Shown here one piece after another: positions 54,692 to 64,000 of a stretch of DNA of 64,000 bases (its first letter is position 1; the number at the start of each line of letters is the position of its first letter). The DNA lies in the NCBI RefSeq assembly GCF_030704305.1, contig NZ_CP131935.1:2418001-2482000 (forward strand). The letters are read 5' to 3'. Below the pieces are notes generated by a model. It did not search any database, had not been told where the DNA came from, and saw only the letters and a list, made by a program, of their open reading frames with translations. The position numbers and the translations under genes are program-made. Source of the stretch: Massilia sp. R2A-15 (GTDB lineage Bacteria; Pseudomonadota; Gammaproteobacteria; Burkholderiales; Burkholderiaceae_D).

Positions 54692-55957
54692 CTAGTGGAC
54701 TTCCTGTGCCAGCTCGTTGATCCACTCGAACGCGGCCAGCTCGATCTCCCGCAGGTCCTTGATGGTCAGGTCGAGATGGCGCAGCGCGGCGCTCAGCGCC
54801 TTGCCGCACTTGTCCTTCTCCAGCATCTCGACGATGTTGAGCATCTCGCCGTACTCGCCCTCGCGGTCGAGCAGCGCGGCGCGCGCCTCCCCCGCCACGT
54901 CCACAGTGTCGAGGATGTCTTCCATCGACATCGAAAACAGCGCATCGGTCAGCGACATGATGCCGACCGTGAAGCCGGTGTCGGCCGCGGCGCGCTGGCC
55001 CGGATGGATCTTCAGGCTCATCAGCTCGAGCATCTTGCCGCGCGTGGTCGCCATCTGCAGCAGCGGCAGGTTCATCTCGACCTGGGCGCCCGGCGTGGCG
55101 TACAGCAAAATCTGCAGCCAGCGCTGCAACTGCCGCCGGCCCAGCACTTCAATCGCCTGGCCCAGCGTGTCGATCTTGCCGCGCACGCCGGCGGCCGGCG
55201 TGTTGACCAGGCGCAGCAGGTTCAGGCTGATTAGCGCGTCGCGCTTGACCGCCAGTTCGATCGTGTGATTGTCCGCGTCCGAGTTGACCAGTTCCAGCAG
55301 GTCGAGGATCGCCAGCTCGGACGGCGCGATCTTCTTGCCGCTCATGATGTCGGGGCGGGCGAAATAAAATCCCTGGAAGTATTCGAAGCCCAGTTCCAGG
55401 CACAGCCGGAACTCTTCCTGGGTTTCGACCTTCTCGGCCAGCAGCTTCTTGTGCTGCTGGCGCAGCGAGGCTGTCAACGACGGCAGGCGCGCCGGGTCCA
55501 CGCCCTTGACGTCGATCTTGATCACGTCGACCAGCTTGACCAGCGCGCGCACGTCGTCGGACTCGGCCACCACGTCGTCGAGGGCGAACTTGAAGCCCAG
55601 CGACTTGAGTTCGCGCACGCGCGCGACCAGCTCCGGCGTGGCCTTGACGGTTTCGAGGATCTCGAGGATGACCTTGTCGGCCGGCAGGAAGCGCACGTAG
55701 TCGCTCATCAGCGCCGCCTCGGTGACGTTGACGAACGCCAGTTGCGCGCCTACCACATGTTCCATGCCCAGTTGCGACGCGTGCGAGATTACCGCCGCCG
55801 TGGCGGCAGCGTCGTCGGTAACGTTTGCCTCGGTCGAGCCGGCCGTGCGGAACAGCAATTCGAACGCGACCAGGTGCTGGTCACGGCCGAGAATCGGCTG
55901 GCGCGCGAGAAAGAACTCGTCGAACGGCAAAGACATTTGGGCCGCAGCAATTGACAC
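54692..55957 (-). CDS. EAL-HDOD domain signalling protein
   Basis: 421 residues. An N-terminal EAL-like domain (about 12-205: FLARQPILGRDQHLVAFELLFR, KFALDDVV, QGFYFARPD) is followed by a HDOD domain (about 210-410: LLRLVNTPAAGVRGKIDTLGQAIEVLGRRQLQRW). The EAL motif reads ELL and several metal-binding acids are not in canonical form, so c-di-GMP hydrolysis is doubtful. This YuxH-like architecture usually acts as a protein-interaction or regulatory hub. A start at residue 8 (ATG before SLPFDEF) is also possible. Confidence 0.9.
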   Translation of the reverse strand: MSIAAAQMSLPFDEFFLARQPILGRDQHLVAFELLFRTAGSTEANVTDDAAATAAVISHASQLGMEHVVGAQLAFVNVTEAALMSDYVRFLPADKVILEILETVKATPELVARVRELKSLGFKFALDDVVAESDDVRALVKLVDVIKIDVKGVDPARLPSLTASLRQQHKKLLAEKVETQEEFRLCLELGFEYFQGFYFARPDIMSGKKIAPSELAILDLLELVNSDADNHTIELAVKRDALISLNLLRLVNTPAAGVRGKIDTLGQAIEVLGRRQLQRWLQILLYATPGAQVEMNLPLLQMATTRGKMLELMSLKIHPGQRAAADTGFTVGIMSLTDALFSMSMEDILDTVDVAGEARAALLDREGEYGEMLNIVEMLEKDKCGKALSAALRHLDLTIKDLREIELAAFEWINELAQEVH

Positions 55958-56087
55958 GCGAAACTCCCCTTAATCGGTCGGGCACACAAAATCCCGGGCG
56001 GTGGAATCGTCCGGGCAAAGCCCACATACCGAATATACACCAATTTTCGATTTCTTTACATTTAGACATCGAATCGGTGTGCGGAGT

Positions 56088-57203
56088 TCACGGCCGGCGC
56101 GATCCGGGCGGACGCGGACCGGTCGGGCGGCCGCTCGGACGCGCGCTGGGGCGTCCGGAGGTGGTGCGCGGCGCTGCGGCCGCAGGGGTGCCTGCCGGCG
56201 CCTGGCCAGGCAGGCGCAGGCTGCCGGCGCCCGAGGTCGGGCTGGCGCGCCGCGCGTTACCGACCGGCATGCGCACTGAGCCGTTGGCGCCGACGCGGCT
56301 GGCGGCCGAGCCCGTCACCTGCACGCCGGACTCGATCACGAAGGTCGCGCCGGCGTCCTTGCCGAGCACCTTGACCAGGTAAGGCATCACCTGCTGCAGG
56401 ATCGGCTCGAGCGTGTACGGCGGATTGACGATGAACATGCCGCTGCTGTGCAAGCCGAAACCGTCCGGGCCCGGGGTCGAGATGGTCAGGGTGACGTTCA
56501 GCCAGTCCTTGCACGGCAGGCGCTTGAGCTTGTCAGCGAACTGGCGCGATTCCATGCGCTGCAGCAGCGGATACCAGATCGCGAACATGCCCGACGGGAA
56601 GCGTCCCAGCGCCTCTTCGACGGCGTCGCGCACCTTGCGGTAGTCCTGCTTGTCTTCGTAAGGCGGGTCGATCAGCACCAGCGCGCGGCGCGACGGCGGC
56701 GGCAGCAGGGTTTTCAGGGCATGGAAGCCGTCGCCGCGTTCGACCAGCACGCGCTTGCCGCGTCCGGACGGGCGCTCGCCCTGAGCCGCGGCGTGTTCGG
56801 CCACCTTGCGGAAATTGTCCGCGAGGATCTTGGCGTCGGCCGGATGCAGCTCGAACAGGCGCAGGCGGTCCTGCTCGCGCATCGCCTTGTCGGCGCAGTA
56901 AGGCGAGCCGGGGTAGTAGCGCATCTTGCCGCTTGGATTCAAGCCCTTGACCAGGTCAACGTAGGCCGCCAGCGGCTTGGGCAGGTCCTTGCGGTCCCAC
57001 AGCGGGGCGATGCCGGTTTCGTATTCCGCGTTCTTGGAAGCGTAGCCGCTGTCGAGCGCGTACACGCCGGCGCCCGAGTGGGTGTCGATGTAGGTGTAGG
57101 CGGTGTCCTTCTGGTTCATGTATTCGTGCAGCTGAATTTGCACGAAGTGCTTCAGGACGTCGGCGTGGTTACCCGCGTGAAAGGCGTGGCGGTAGCTAAG
57201 CAT
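56088..57203 (-). CDS. rlmJ: 23S rRNA (adenine(2030)-N6)-methyltransferase RlmJ with basic C-terminal tail
   Basis: 371 residues. The first about 285 match RlmJ: MLSYRHAFHAGNHADVLKH, YIDTHSGAGVY, YYPGSP, and the catalytic LIDPPYE (DPPY). The last about 75 residues are low-complexity and rich in Arg, Pro, Gly and Ala (GRPSARPSGRPTGPRPPGSRR), an extension absent from the 280-residue E. coli enzyme. It probably adds RNA-binding affinity. The start is the conserved MLSYRHAFHAG; the open frame upstream runs into a repeat and is not used. Confidence 0.93.
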   Translation of the reverse strand: MLSYRHAFHAGNHADVLKHFVQIQLHEYMNQKDTAYTYIDTHSGAGVYALDSGYASKNAEYETGIAPLWDRKDLPKPLAAYVDLVKGLNPSGKMRYYPGSPYCADKAMREQDRLRLFELHPADAKILADNFRKVAEHAAAQGERPSGRGKRVLVERGDGFHALKTLLPPPSRRALVLIDPPYEDKQDYRKVRDAVEEALGRFPSGMFAIWYPLLQRMESRQFADKLKRLPCKDWLNVTLTISTPGPDGFGLHSSGMFIVNPPYTLEPILQQVMPYLVKVLGKDAGATFVIESGVQVTGSAASRVGANGSVRMPVGNARRASPTSGAGSLRLPGQAPAGTPAAAAPRTTSGRPSARPSGRPTGPRPPGSRRP

Positions 57204-57256
57204 GGTGTTTCCAGGTAGTGAATCGGGGAATATCCCGACATTATCCACTACAAAGG

Positions 57257-57374
57257 AAAATGGGGTCAGGTCCGCAGGACCAGACCCCGATGCTGATGAC
57301 GGCGGCAACTACAATAGAAGAAGAGTTGGCGCAGGCGATATCGGGGTCTGGTCCTGCGGACCTGACCCCATTTT
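57257..57374. repeat. Family A inverted-repeat pair
   Basis: Copies at 57257-57288 and 57343-57374, opposite orientation, 54-bp spacer, each with the T.T-mismatched hairpin and AAAA/TTTT at the outer ends. The right copy ends 6 bp from the aceA stop codon. Confidence 0.88.
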
Positions 57375-57380
57375 GCGTGG

Positions 57381-58679
<1,299 letters not shown>

Positions 58680-58995
58680 GGTGTTCTCCTGATTGAAAAG
58701 CCGAGTTAAGAAGCGAATCCGTTAGGTACAGTGTAGGCCGGTATTGTGCGTAGCAACACACTCTTATATAAGACACATAAGCAAAATTTATTCTTTTAAA
58801 ATCAACCGACTGGCATTCCGTTTTCGCGATGCGAAATGAAATTTCTCGCCATGAGAGAATTCGGGAAAATTTTTCCCGGCGTATTTTCATAATGCGGAAC
58901 GGAGTTTCCGCCAGATGAAAAGCGCGCGAGTGGGCAGGAAATTGTAGAGGGAGACACCGGCGTCGGTATTGACGCCGTGCAGCTTCAGAAGGGAG
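58680..58995. promoter_or_regulatory. 316-bp aceA upstream region with several dyads
   Basis: AT-rich compared with the rest of the window. Contains CTTATATAAG at 58772-58781, CGGGAAAA-T-TTTTCCCG at 58862-58878 and GCGGAA-CGGAGT-TTCCGC at 58894-58911. It also holds the end of the rraA transcript. No convincing coding sequence. Confidence 0.55.
58862..58878. promoter_or_regulatory. 17-bp perfect dyad upstream of aceA
   Basis: CGGGAAAA-T-TTTTCCCG, perfect 8+1+8, 183 bp before aceA. A second GGAA..TTCC dyad lies 16 bp further on. Regulator unknown. Confidence 0.5.
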
Positions 58996-59490
58996 TCAGA
59001 CGAGTTTTTTCTGCGAGACCAGGATGCCGTCAGCGTCGGCGTAGATCCAGTCGCCCGGGTTGACGGAGACGCCGCCGATATACACCGGAACGCCCGGGGT
59101 GCCCGCTCCCGTCCTGGCGGGGCGTTGCGGGTGTGCCGCCAGCGCGCGCACGCCGATTTCGCAGCTGTTGATTTCGTCGCAGTCGCGCACGCAGCCGTCG
59201 ACGACGATGCCGCTCCAGCCGTTGTCCTGGGCCAGCAGCGCCAGCTGGCCGCCCACCAGCGCGCGGCGCAGGCTGGCGCCGCCATCGACGACCAGCACGC
59301 AACCGTTGCCCGGCCCTTCCAGGGTCGAACGCACCAGCGCGTTGTCCTCGAACACCTTGACGGTGACCGCGGGCCCGGCAAACTTGACGCGCTGCCCGTA
59401 CATCAGGAACACGGGCGGCAGCACCTTCACGCGCCCGTCGTCGAGCTCCTGCGGGTGGGCGTCGCAGAGATCGCAAGTGGCAAAGTCCAT
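58996..59490 (-). CDS. rraA: RraA-like protein (RNase E activity regulator / 4-hydroxy-4-methyl-2-oxoglutarate aldolase family)
   Basis: 164 residues, compact trimer fold. Family motifs TCDLCDAHPQEL, GPAVTVKVFEDN, GNGCVLVVDGGASLRRAL and GIVVDGCVRD are all present. Proteins of this type act either as RNase E inhibitors or as divalent-metal aldolases/oxaloacetate decarboxylases; the G-x20-R-D signature of the aldolases is present here. The two roles cannot be separated by sequence alone. The start at 59490 gives the usual MDFATCDLCDA. Confidence 0.9.
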   Translation of the reverse strand: MDFATCDLCDAHPQELDDGRVKVLPPVFLMYGQRVKFAGPAVTVKVFEDNALVRSTLEGPGNGCVLVVDGGASLRRALVGGQLALLAQDNGWSGIVVDGCVRDCDEINSCEIGVRALAAHPQRPARTGAGTPGVPVYIGGVSVNPGDWIYADADGILVSQKKLV

Positions 59491-59521
59491 GGTGGCTCCA
59501 GGTGAAGTGGGAAGACTGATT

Positions 59522-60730
59522 TTATGCCTGTTGCAGCGCGGGCGCGCGTTTGCCGGCGCCGACGCCGACCGCCGTGGCGATCGCCAGCGCCTGGAACAGG
59601 CCGATGCAGATGAACACCCACGACGGATGGTGGGCATCCATCAACGCGCCGAACATCAGCGGGCCGACTGCCAGGCCCGAGTCGAGGCCCGAATACACCA
59701 CGCCGAACACGCGGCCGGTAGCGTTGGGCGGCGCGCTGGCGCGGATCAGGAGGTCGCGCGACGGGCCGGCCACGCCGGAAGCCAGGCCGATCGCGCCCAT
59801 CACCGGCACAACCATCCACGCCGGGACCACGGCCATTGCCAGCAGCACGGCCATCGCGGCGGCCAGCGCAAACGAGACGACGATCACGCGGTCGTGGTGG
59901 CTCGAACGGGCGGCGACGAAGCCGCCGCCGATCATGCCGCCGGCCGACGCCAGCATGTAGGCAGTGTAGGCGGTGGTGGCCGACGCCAGCGACACGCCGT
60001 ACAGCGTCACCAGGCTGGTCGAGGCGAAGCTCTGGATGCCGGCCAGCGCGACCGCCGACAGGAAGAAGAAGCCGAAGCACATCCACACGGTGGGCAGGCG
60101 CAGGAAGTCGAAGGAGCCTTCTTGCGCACTTCCCTCGCGTTTTGTCGGCGCGGGATCGGCGCGCAGCGCGGCGCGGTTAAAGTAAAGGAGCAGCAGCACG
60201 CACAGCGGAATCGCCGCCGACGCCAGCACCGCGGTGCGCCAGCTTGAAAGTACGGCGACGCCAGCGAGGAAGATCGGCGCCGCGGCCCAACCGAGATTGC
60301 CGCTGATGCCGTGCACCGAGAAGCCGTGGGCCAGGCGCGCTTTCGACACGCGCTGGTTCAACAACGTGTAGTCGGCCGGATGGAAGACCGAATTGCCGAC
60401 GCCGGCCAGCATCGAGCCAGCCATCAGCATGGCGTAGCCGTTGGCGCCGGCCAGCAGCACTGCGGCCGCGCCGAGCAGTGCGACGCCGCCGAACAGCACG
60501 CGGAAGGCGCCGACGCGGTCAACCACGAAGCCGGCCAGCGCCTGGCCGACGCCGGAGACGACGAAGAACACCGTCATCAGGAGGCCAAGCTCGGCGTAGG
60601 AAAGGTCGAAGGCGGGTTTGAGCCACGGGAACAGCGCGGCCAGGATCAGGTGATAGAAGTGGGAGGTGCCGTGGGCGAGTCCCACCAGCGCGATGATGCG
60701 CGCATCCTGGCGCAGCGGTGCGGTTTGCAT
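59522..60730 (-). CDS. MFS transporter, fosmidomycin-resistance-like group
   Basis: 402 residues with 12 predicted helices. Distinctive segments are GLAHGTSHFYHLILAALFPWL near the start, FVVDRVGAFRVLF after helix 2 and HPADYTLLNQRVSKARL with GFSVHGISGNLGWA in the first half. These fit the Fsr-type group, which exports small organic compounds. It lies 31 bp before rraA on the same strand. Substrate unknown. Confidence 0.9.
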   Translation of the reverse strand: MQTAPLRQDARIIALVGLAHGTSHFYHLILAALFPWLKPAFDLSYAELGLLMTVFFVVSGVGQALAGFVVDRVGAFRVLFGGVALLGAAAVLLAGANGYAMLMAGSMLAGVGNSVFHPADYTLLNQRVSKARLAHGFSVHGISGNLGWAAAPIFLAGVAVLSSWRTAVLASAAIPLCVLLLLYFNRAALRADPAPTKREGSAQEGSFDFLRLPTVWMCFGFFFLSAVALAGIQSFASTSLVTLYGVSLASATTAYTAYMLASAGGMIGGGFVAARSSHHDRVIVVSFALAAAMAVLLAMAVVPAWMVVPVMGAIGLASGVAGPSRDLLIRASAPPNATGRVFGVVYSGLDSGLAVGPLMFGALMDAHHPSWVFICIGLFQALAIATAVGVGAGKRAPALQQA

Positions 60731-60795
60731 GAACGATCCTGCTGTGGTCGAGCAGGGTATTGTAGCGCCGATGGTTTGGGTTCGCTGGCGGCGCC

Positions 60796-60877
60796 AAAGA
60801 TGGGGTCAGGTCCGCAGGACCAGACCCCCGAAAGTCGGCAGCATCGGGGACTGGTCCTGCGGACCTGTCCCCATCTT
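60796..60877. repeat. Family A inverted-repeat pair
   Basis: Copies at 60796-60828 and 60846-60877, opposite orientation, 17-bp spacer; the right copy is the compensated GGGGAC..GTCCCC variant. It ends 2 bp from the clpB stop codon. Confidence 0.88.
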
Positions 60878-60879
60878 GC

Positions 60880-63474
60880 TTAGATGCCGGTGTCGTCGAA
60901 CACCAGGTTGCCCTGGCTGACCCGTACCGGAATCGTGTCCTTCGGCCCGAACCGCCCCGACAGGATCAGCTTGGACAGCGGATTTTCGATCTGCTGCTGG
61001 ATCGCGCGCTTGAGCGGCCGCGCGCCATACGTCGGGTCGTAGCCCGCTTCGGCGATCTTCTGCAGCGCCTCCTCGGACACGTCGAGCGTCATCTCCATCT
61101 TTTCGAGCCGCTGCTCGAGCTGGCGCAGCTGGATCTTGGCGATCGCACCGATGTTCCTCTCGTCGAGCGCATGGAACACCACGATCTCGTCGATCCGGTT
61201 GATGAACTCGGGCCGGAAATGGTTGCGCACTTCGCCCATCACGGCCAGCTTCACCACGCTCGGATCGCCGCTGTCCATCGACTGGATCATGTGCGATCCG
61301 AGGTTCGACGTCATGACGATGACAGTGTTCTTGAAGTCCACCGTGCGGCCCTGCCCGTCCGTCATGCGGCCGTCGTCGAGCACCTGCAGCAGCACGTTGA
61401 ACACGTCCGGATGCGCCTTCTCGATTTCGTCGAGCAGGATGACGCTGTACGGGCGGCGCCGCACCGCCTCGGTCAGGTAGCCGCCTTCGTCGTAGCCGAC
61501 GTATCCCGGCGGCGCGCCGATCAGCCGCGCCACCGAATGCTTCTCCATGAATTCGCTCATGTCGATGCGGATCATCGATTCCTCGGTGTCGAACAGGAAG
61601 GTCGCCAGCGCCTTGCACAGCTCGGTCTTGCCCACGCCCGTCGGCCCCAGGAACATGAAGGAGCCATACGGACGGTTCGGGTCGGACAGGCCGGCGCGCG
61701 AACGGCGGATCGCGTCCGACACCGCATGAATCGCTTCGTCCTGGCCCACCACGCGCTCGTGCAGCTTTTCCTCGATGTGCAGCAGCTTGTCGCGCTCGCC
61801 CTGCATCATGCGCGACACCGGGATGCCGGTCGCGCGCGAGACCACCTCGGCGATTTCCTCCGCGCCGACCTGAGTGCGCAGCAGCTTCGGCTTGGCTTCG
61901 GCGCCTTCGCGCGTGGCCGCTTCCTCGGCATGCTTCAGCTGCGACTCGAGTTCGGGCAGCTTGCCGTACTGGAGCTCGGACATCAGCGCGTAGTCGCTGC
62001 GCCGCTTGGCCTCTTCCATCTGGTGGCGGATCCGCTCGATTTCTTCCTTGATGTGCGTGGTCCCCTGCACCATCGCCTTCTCGGCCTTGAGGATTTCCTC
62101 GTAGTCGTTGTACTCGCGCTCCAGGCGTGCGATTTCCTCGTCGATCAGGCCGAGCCGGCGCAGCGACGCTTCGTCCTTCTCCTTCTTGACCGCTTCCTTC
62201 TCGATCTTCAGCTGGATGATGCGGCGCTCCAGCTTGTCCATCACCTCCGGCTTGGAGTCGATCTCGATCTTGATCTTCGAGGCCGCCTCGTCGATCAGGT
62301 CAATCGCCTTGTCCGGCAGGAAGCGGTCGCTGATGTAGCGGTGCGACAGTTCGGCCGCGGCGATGATGGCCGGGTCGGTGATCTCGACCTTGTGGTGCAG
62401 CTCGTACTTGTCCTGCAGGCCGCGCAGGATCGCGATCGTCGCTTCGACGGTCGGCTCGTCGACCAGCACCTTCTGGAAGCGGCGCTCCAGCGCGGCGTCC
62501 TTCTCGACGTACTTGCGGTACTCGTCGAGGGTGGTGGCGCCGACGCAGTGCAGCTCGCCGCGCGCCAGCGCTGGTTTGAGCATGTTCCCCGCGTCCATCG
62601 CGCCCTCGGCCTTGCCGGCGCCGACCATCGTGTGCAGCTCGTCGATGAAGACGATGGTCTGGCCCTCGTCCATCGCCAGTTCCTTCAGCACGGACTTCAG
62701 GCGCTCCTCGAACTCGCCGCGGTACTTGGCGCCGGCCAGCAGGCCGGCCATGTCGAGCGAGAGCACGCGCTTCCCCTTGAGCGAATCGGGCACTTCGTCG
62801 TTGAGGATGCGCTGCGCCAGGCCTTCGACGATGGCGGTCTTGCCGACGCCCGGTTCGCCGATCAGCACCGGGTTGTTCTTGGTGCGCCGCTGCAGGATCT
62901 GGATGGTGCGGCGGATCTCGTCGTCGCGGCCGATCACCGGATCGAGCTTGCCCTGGCGCGCGCGCTCGGTCAGGTCAAGCGTGTACTTCTTGAGCGCCTC
63001 GCGCTGGCCCTCGGCGTCCTGCGAGTTGACCGACTCGCCGCCGCGCACTGCGCCGATCGCCGCGTCGAGCGACTTGCGGGTCAGGCCGGCCTCGCGCGCC
63101 ACGCGGCCGGCGTCGGATTTGTCTTCGGTCAGCGCCAGCAGGACCATCTCGCTGGAGACGAACTGGTCGCCGCGCTTCTGCGCTTCCTTGTCGGCCAGGT
63201 TCAGCATCGCCATCAGCTCGCGGCTGACCTGGGTTTCGCCGCCGGTGCCGGACACCTTCGGCAGGCGGTCCAGCGAATTTTTCACCGCCGCGGTCAGGCC
63301 GCCGACGTTGACGCCGGCGCGCTGCAGCAGCGAGCGCGCGCCGCCGTCGTCCTGGTTCAGCAGCGCCGTCAGCAGGTGGACCGGTTCGATGTATTGATTG
63401 TCATTGCCTACCGCCAGGCTCTGCGCGTCGGACAGCGCTTCCTGGAGCTTCGTCGTGAGTTTGTCTTGCCGCAT
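60880..63474 (-). CDS. clpB: ATP-dependent chaperone ClpB
   Basis: Hexameric disaggregase that works with DnaK, 864 residues. N-terminal Clp repeat domain ([19 protein letters not shown]), first AAA module with Walker [15 protein letters not shown] and Walker B VFIDELH, coiled-coil middle domain (about 400-525) and second AAA module with [14 protein letters not shown] and [13 protein letters not shown]. No ClpP-binding tripeptide loop is evident. A sigma-32-type promoter lies upstream, fitting heat-shock control. Full length. Confidence 0.97.
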   Translation of the reverse strand: MRQDKLTTKLQEALSDAQSLAVGNDNQYIEPVHLLTALLNQDDGGARSLLQRAGVNVGGLTAAVKNSLDRLPKVSGTGGETQVSRELMAMLNLADKEAQKRGDQFVSSEMVLLALTEDKSDAGRVAREAGLTRKSLDAAIGAVRGGESVNSQDAEGQREALKKYTLDLTERARQGKLDPVIGRDDEIRRTIQILQRRTKNNPVLIGEPGVGKTAIVEGLAQRILNDEVPDSLKGKRVLSLDMAGLLAGAKYRGEFEERLKSVLKELAMDEGQTIVFIDELHTMVGAGKAEGAMDAGNMLKPALARGELHCVGATTLDEYRKYVEKDAALERRFQKVLVDEPTVEATIAILRGLQDKYELHHKVEITDPAIIAAAELSHRYISDRFLPDKAIDLIDEAASKIKIEIDSKPEVMDKLERRIIQLKIEKEAVKKEKDEASLRRLGLIDEEIARLEREYNDYEEILKAEKAMVQGTTHIKEEIERIRHQMEEAKRRSDYALMSELQYGKLPELESQLKHAEEAATREGAEAKPKLLRTQVGAEEIAEVVSRATGIPVSRMMQGERDKLLHIEEKLHERVVGQDEAIHAVSDAIRRSRAGLSDPNRPYGSFMFLGPTGVGKTELCKALATFLFDTEESMIRIDMSEFMEKHSVARLIGAPPGYVGYDEGGYLTEAVRRRPYSVILLDEIEKAHPDVFNVLLQVLDDGRMTDGQGRTVDFKNTVIVMTSNLGSHMIQSMDSGDPSVVKLAVMGEVRNHFRPEFINRIDEIVVFHALDERNIGAIAKIQLRQLEQRLEKMEMTLDVSEEALQKIAEAGYDPTYGARPLKRAIQQQIENPLSKLILSGRFGPKDTIPVRVSQGNLVFDDTGI

Positions 63475-63510
63475 GGAATGCTCCTGATCGGGGATTTTTC
63501 AATAGAAACA

Positions 63511-63538
63511 AGATGGGTTCCGATGCCGGCTTTTCAAG
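63511..63538 (-). promoter_or_regulatory. Sigma-32 (RpoH) type promoter of clpB
   Basis: On the minus strand CTTGAAA (63538-63532), 13-bp spacer, ACCCATCT (63518-63511), close to the RpoH consensus CTTGAAA-N13-CCCCATNT. It lies 37 bp before the clpB start codon. Confidence 0.8.
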
Positions 63539-63564
63539 AACCCAGGAACCCCCGATCATGAACG

Positions 63565-63585
63565 AAAAATGCGCCCGCAGGCGCA
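63565..63585 (-). terminator. Intrinsic terminator between crcB and clpB
   Basis: On the minus strand TGCGCC-TGCG-GGCGCA followed by TTTTT (63569-63565). It ends crcB transcripts before the clpB promoter. Confidence 0.82.
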
Positions 63586-63610
63586 ACGTTCGTTTGCCAA
63601 CAAGATGAAG

Positions 63611-63699
63611 ATGGGGTCAGGTCCGCAGGACCAGACCCCGATGCCGCCGGCGCCGTGTCACGGAGTCGGGGTCTGGTCCTGCGGACCTGACCCCATTTT
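63611..63699. repeat. Family A inverted-repeat pair
   Basis: Copies at 63611-63639 and 63668-63699, opposite orientation, 28-bp spacer; the right copy ends 3 bp from the crcB stop codon. Confidence 0.88.
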
Positions 63700-63702
63700 T
63701 GT

Positions 63703-64000
63703 CTAGCCGGCGATGGCGCGCCAGGTGGCGAAGCCGGCGGCGCAGCAGGCAAGCGAGCCAAACAGATGCACCGCCGTGTGCGCCAGCGCCCAGCCGTAAT
63801 CGCCGCGCTGGAGCAGCAGCATCGATTCGCCGGAAAAGCTGGAGAACGTGGTCAGCCCGCCGAGAAAGCCAGTGATGGCGAACAGGCGCCACTCGGGCGA
63901 CAGGTTCGGATAGGCGCCAAAAAATGCCAGCGCCAGGCCGACCAGATAGCCGCCGCCCAGGTTGGCGGCGAGCGTGCCGAAATGGAGCTTGCCATGCATG
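63703..64000 (-). CDS. crcB: Fluoride ion exporter CrcB/Fluc (5' part outside window)
   Basis: Small dual-topology membrane channel that expels fluoride. The visible 98-99 residues cover the family core: [19 protein letters not shown] (conserved Asn) and [15 protein letters not shown] (the fluoride-binding Phe box), followed by two helices. The family is usually about 125 residues, and the residues before GTLAAN are missing, so the true start lies beyond 64000; the Met at 63999 is internal. Confidence 0.93.
   Translation of the reverse strand, partial: MHGKLHFGTLAANLGGGYLVGLALAFFGAYPNLSPEWRLFAITGFLGGLTTFSSFSGESMLLLQRGDYGWALAHTAVHLFGSLACCAAGFATWRAIAG

Noticed and set aside
61171..63561. 796-codon open frame opposite clpB
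   Set aside because: Antisense shadow of a highly conserved chaperone gene; no recognisable domain.

Overview
The window is a high-GC chromosomal segment of a betaproteobacterium, most likely an Oxalobacteraceae member (Massilia/Duganella/Telluria type). This is inferred from gene order and protein character (rpmF-plsX-fabHDG-acpP-fabF, then rpoE, lepA-lepB-rnc-era-recO-pdxJ-acpS, then uvrC-pgsA-tRNA), from the TonB/LacI/ABC sugar loci, and from abundant short palindromic repeats after stop codons. No database search was possible; the taxon is an inference.

Layout. (1) 1-7375: the start of an MHS-type MFS transporter gene, then a cytochrome bo3 quinol oxidase operon (cyoABCD) with a SURF1 assembly factor and a RegB/RegA (RoxS/RoxR)-type redox two-component pair. 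(2) 7368-8915: soxR divergent from a questin-oxidase-like gene, with a MerR-type 19-bp-spaced promoter carrying a SoxR-box-like dyad. (3) 9003-26962: an 18-kb carbohydrate locus. One strand carries lacI, a TonB-dependent receptor, a GH144-type endo-beta-1,2-glucanase lipoprotein, a sugar-binding lipoprotein, two ABC permeases, an exported 1016-residue discoidin/(alpha/alpha)6 protein and a GH1 beta-glucosidase. Six of these are joined by five 4-bp stop/start overlaps. The other strand carries a large GH94 phosphorylase resembling the C-terminal part of cyclic beta-1,2-glucan synthase, and the ABC ATPase. Together they suggest capture, cutting, import and phosphorolysis of beta-1,2-glucan. (4) 26981-32420: accessory genes (exported YciI-like protein, small secreted Lys/Met/His-rich protein, Cys-less PfpI-like membrane protein, PilZ protein, hypotheticals) lying largely between two tRNA-Cys genes. 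(5) 32499-53065, all on the minus strand: three identical tRNA-Gly genes, pgsA, uvrC, the acpS-pdxJ-recO-era-rnc-DUF4845-lepB-lepA cluster, a glutaredoxin-like gene, mucD, a short rseA, rpoE, a YgfX-like gene, and the fatty-acid/phospholipid cluster fabF-acpP-fabG-fabD-fabH-plsX-rpmF-yceD. (6) 53208-64000: maf, a tetrapyrrole-methylase-family methyltransferase, an EAL-HDOD protein, rlmJ with an unusual basic tail, aceA, rraA, an MFS transporter, clpB with a sigma-32-type promoter, and the truncated crcB.

Two families of dispersed inverted repeats stand out. Family A (9 copies at 5 loci) is a near-perfect 27-nt hairpin sitting 2-10 bp after the stop codons of the GH1 gene, uvrC, aceA, clpB and crcB. 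Family B (3 loci) sits 3-9 bp after the stop codons of the glutaredoxin-like gene, fabD and the methyltransferase/EAL-HDOD pair. Several regulatory dyads, ECF-type promoters and intrinsic terminators are also called. The most interesting items are the beta-1,2-glucan locus, the SoxR-linked questin-oxidase-like gene, the truncated anti-sigma factor without rseB, and the repeat families.
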